A program made the position numbers and the translations under genes. A stretch of DNA of 7,101 nt from Methanomicrobiales archaeon (GTDB lineage Archaea > Halobacteriota > Methanomicrobia > Methanomicrobiales > Methanospirillaceae): positions 1 through 7,101 of the forward strand of contig JAAZNH010000125.1 in NCBI GenBank assembly GCA_012798365.1, written 5' to 3'. Shown here one piece after another: positions 6,701 through 7,101 of the stretch (the stretch's first letter is position 1; every line of letters begins with the position of its first letter). The notes under the pieces are model-generated. The model made no database searches and had not been told where the DNA came from. It saw nothing but the letters and a program-made list of their open reading frames with translations.

Positions 6701-7101
6701 ATTACCTGCGGAAGATCCGGGCCATGGAGCTGAAGGCCGGGGATGCGGTCCCGGTCTTCGAAGGCACCTGCATGATGACGGACCGGATTGCGACTGCGGA
6801 ACCGGTCCCCACGCTTGAGGAGCGGGTCTACTGCCTGACCGTTGCCGACGACCACACGCTCGTTGCAAACGGTATCTTCACCGGCCAGTGCGACGGCGAC
6901 GAGGACTGCGTGATGATGCTCCTTGACGGGCTCATCAACTTCTCCCGCTCGTTCCTGCCCGAGAACCGCGGCGGGTCGATGGACGCACCGCTTGTCATGA
7001 CGAGCCGGATCGACCCGGCGGAGATCGACAAGGAAGCGCTCAACGTGGATGTCTGCGACCGGTACCCGATTGAGGTCTACCTCGGGGCACTTGCCTGCAA
7101 G
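3742..7101 (+). CDS. polC: DNA polymerase D large subunit DP2, intein-containing (partial at 3' end)
   Basis: DP2 is the catalytic subunit of the archaeal replicative polymerase PolD, partnered by the small exonuclease subunit DP1. The 1120 codons present are one unbroken frame: 955 host residues plus a 165-residue intein. Landmarks are the N-terminal helical region ending KKGFDPTLDVEIPIANDLA; FYAGPIRSAGGTAQA (140-154); a Cys pair CPVC (211-214); GRPVFSYPMRKGGFRLRYGR (305-324); RSGTRIGGRMGRPGKSKPRK (566 onward); and a zinc module with CxxC pairs at 641/644, 653/656, 666/669 and 678/681. After the intein comes the catalytic CDGDED, with Asp 1051 and 1053 (886 and 888 after splicing). NFSRSFLPENRGGSMDAPLV follows. 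These motifs are specific to DP2. ATG 3742 fits a leaderless message; ATG 3763 is an alternative start. The C-terminal part, including the region that contacts PCNA in other archaea, lies beyond the window. Confidence 0.97.
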   Translation, partial: MLVLSPTMEAYEKSLLDELHRTIAVAKEARKKGFDPTLDVEIPIANDLADRVEVLIGVKGVAARIRELEATMSREEAALRIGDDFVARKFGEKDIMEVLDHSIRVAMALLTEGVVSAPTEGIAKVALGKNDDGTQYLMIFYAGPIRSAGGTAQAMSVLVGDYVRQKLGINRYIPRQEEVERYVEEIRQYNNIMNLQYLPSEAEIRLIIANCPVCVDGEATEQEEVSGYRNLERVETNVVRGGMALVIGEGIAGKARKLKGRVEKMKMEGWDWLDKLIAGAAKGGDDGKSTGIKPLDKYLRDLIGGRPVFSYPMRKGGFRLRYGRSRNTGFAAAGMNPATLYILGEFLATGTQMKTERPGKACGVVPVDSIEGPTIRLKNGDVRRIDSEETAKRLTGSVDRILDVGEILISFGEFLENNHPLVPAGYCAEWWQLDVGPEVKPPKDEQEALALARAGQYLYPAFTWFWDDITSDQVRALADAVAAGGAIREDALILPYDKATKEPLELLLIPHQVLDDGIRIPAWQVFAASLGLDENLKKRDTWATAPADAAPLDLVMQVSGLKMRSRSGTRIGGRMGRPGKSKPRKMNPPPHVLFPLGDSGGARRSFQSASTHTAETDQENTELDFQKSGGIIDIEVGRRRCSQCGEIGYLNRCPQCGGHTTAVYTCPKCNRELDGPRCPACDAGGACGQRVTLNVKTEYAKAMERLGMKADSVALVKGVKGVISREKTVEAMEKGILRANRGIFVFKDGTTRFDMIDLPVTHIRPDEIRVPVEKLRELGYTKDTYGYDLQNPTQVVELHPQDILLSDSCAEYMVNVARFMDDLLVKVYGMEPFYNINRPEELVGHLVMGLAPHTSAGVLARVVGFTKANVGYAHPFFHAAKRRNCFYGDTKIEVLDGRTWMKTPIRKFVLENFDISQPGIDRLGTYYSDPARPFYTRTIDTNGQIHIRKITSVSIHRSPANLIRFTTQRGRELIVTPDHAMLLWDTNYLRKIRAMELKAGDAVPVFEGTCMMTDRIATAEPVPTLEERVYCLTVADDHTLVANGIFTGQCDGDEDCVMMLLDGLINFSRSFLPENRGGSMDAPLVMTSRIDPAEIDKEALNVDVCDRYPIEVYLGALACK
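6394..6888 (+). other. Mini-intein in DP2 with Gly-Gln C-terminus
   Basis: This in-frame protein-splicing element of 165 residues is flanked by host Asn884 and Cys1050. Block A begins with nucleophile Cys1 (CFYGDTKIEVLDG). Block B is GRELIVTPDHAMLLW with the T-x-x-H pair at intein residues 92 and 95. Block F is RVYCLTVADDHTLVANG with Cys147 and His154. Block G is NGIFTGQ followed by host Cys+1. Only about 50 residues separate blocks B and F, so there is no endonuclease domain. Joining the exteins gives KRRN-CDGDED, the uninterrupted DP2 catalytic motif, which fixes the boundaries. Standard inteins end His-Asn; here it is Gly-Gln. Inteins at this DP2 site are known in Pyrococcus, haloarchaea and other methanogens, and the Pyrococcus abyssi one has a C-terminal Gln that still splices. 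Confidence 0.93.

Noticed and set aside
4969..6855. Long open frame of 628 codons on the minus strand
   Set aside because: It is antisense to DP2, whose plus-strand frame has unmistakable family motifs throughout. The predicted protein is Arg/Pro/Gly/Asp rich with no domain, as expected for a mirror frame in GC-rich coding DNA.
6394..6888. Intein as a degenerate, non-splicing insertion
   Set aside because: Blocks A, B, F and G are present with Cys1, TxxH, block F His and +1 Cys, the frame is open, and the host exteins remain well conserved on both sides, which implies the gene is still functional.
1..7101. CRISPR arrays, transposases, tRNA or rRNA genes
   Set aside because: No regularly spaced repeats, no transposase motifs and no tRNA- or rRNA-like segments were seen. 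The gaps between genes are short and accounted for.

Overview
The window looks like chromosomal DNA of a methanogenic euryarchaeon. The order Methanomicrobiales is most likely, and a Methanoregula-like genome would fit. The evidence is an archaeal A-type ATP synthase operon, the large subunit of the archaea-specific replicative DNA polymerase D, TATA-box promoters, Shine-Dalgarno sites of the GGAGGTGA type and a GC-rich coding style. The genus is an inference from memory of related proteins, not a search result.

Layout. Positions 1-1736 (minus strand) hold the start of the A-type ATP synthase operon, reading leftward: an unrecognised 65-residue protein, peripheral-stalk subunit H, then the first 394 residues of membrane/stator subunit I, which runs off the left edge. 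Positions 1737-1903 are a divergent control region with one near-palindromic TATA element that could serve both directions. Positions 1904-3022 (plus) encode a DUF1646-family predicted cation transporter with about ten membrane segments. Positions 3023-3130 contain a nested stem-loop. Positions 3131-3661 encode a small protein of five HEAT (PBS-lyase type) repeats. A short T-rich terminator-like tract and a TATA-like box follow. From 3742 to the right edge lies the DNA polymerase D large subunit (DP2), open at its 3' end.

The most notable feature is a 165-residue mini-intein inside DP2 (6394-6888). It sits directly before the catalytic CDGDED motif, so the polymerase active site is completed only after protein splicing. 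The intein has no homing endonuclease domain. It ends in Gly-Gln instead of the usual His-Asn, and its block F carries Cys where Asp is common.

Functionally, the left half concerns membrane energetics: an ion-driven ATP synthase facing a predicted ion transporter. The right half concerns DNA replication. The HEAT protein between them has no assignable partner. I saw no mobile elements, CRISPR arrays, tRNA or rRNA genes. The intein is the only parasitic-type element in the window.
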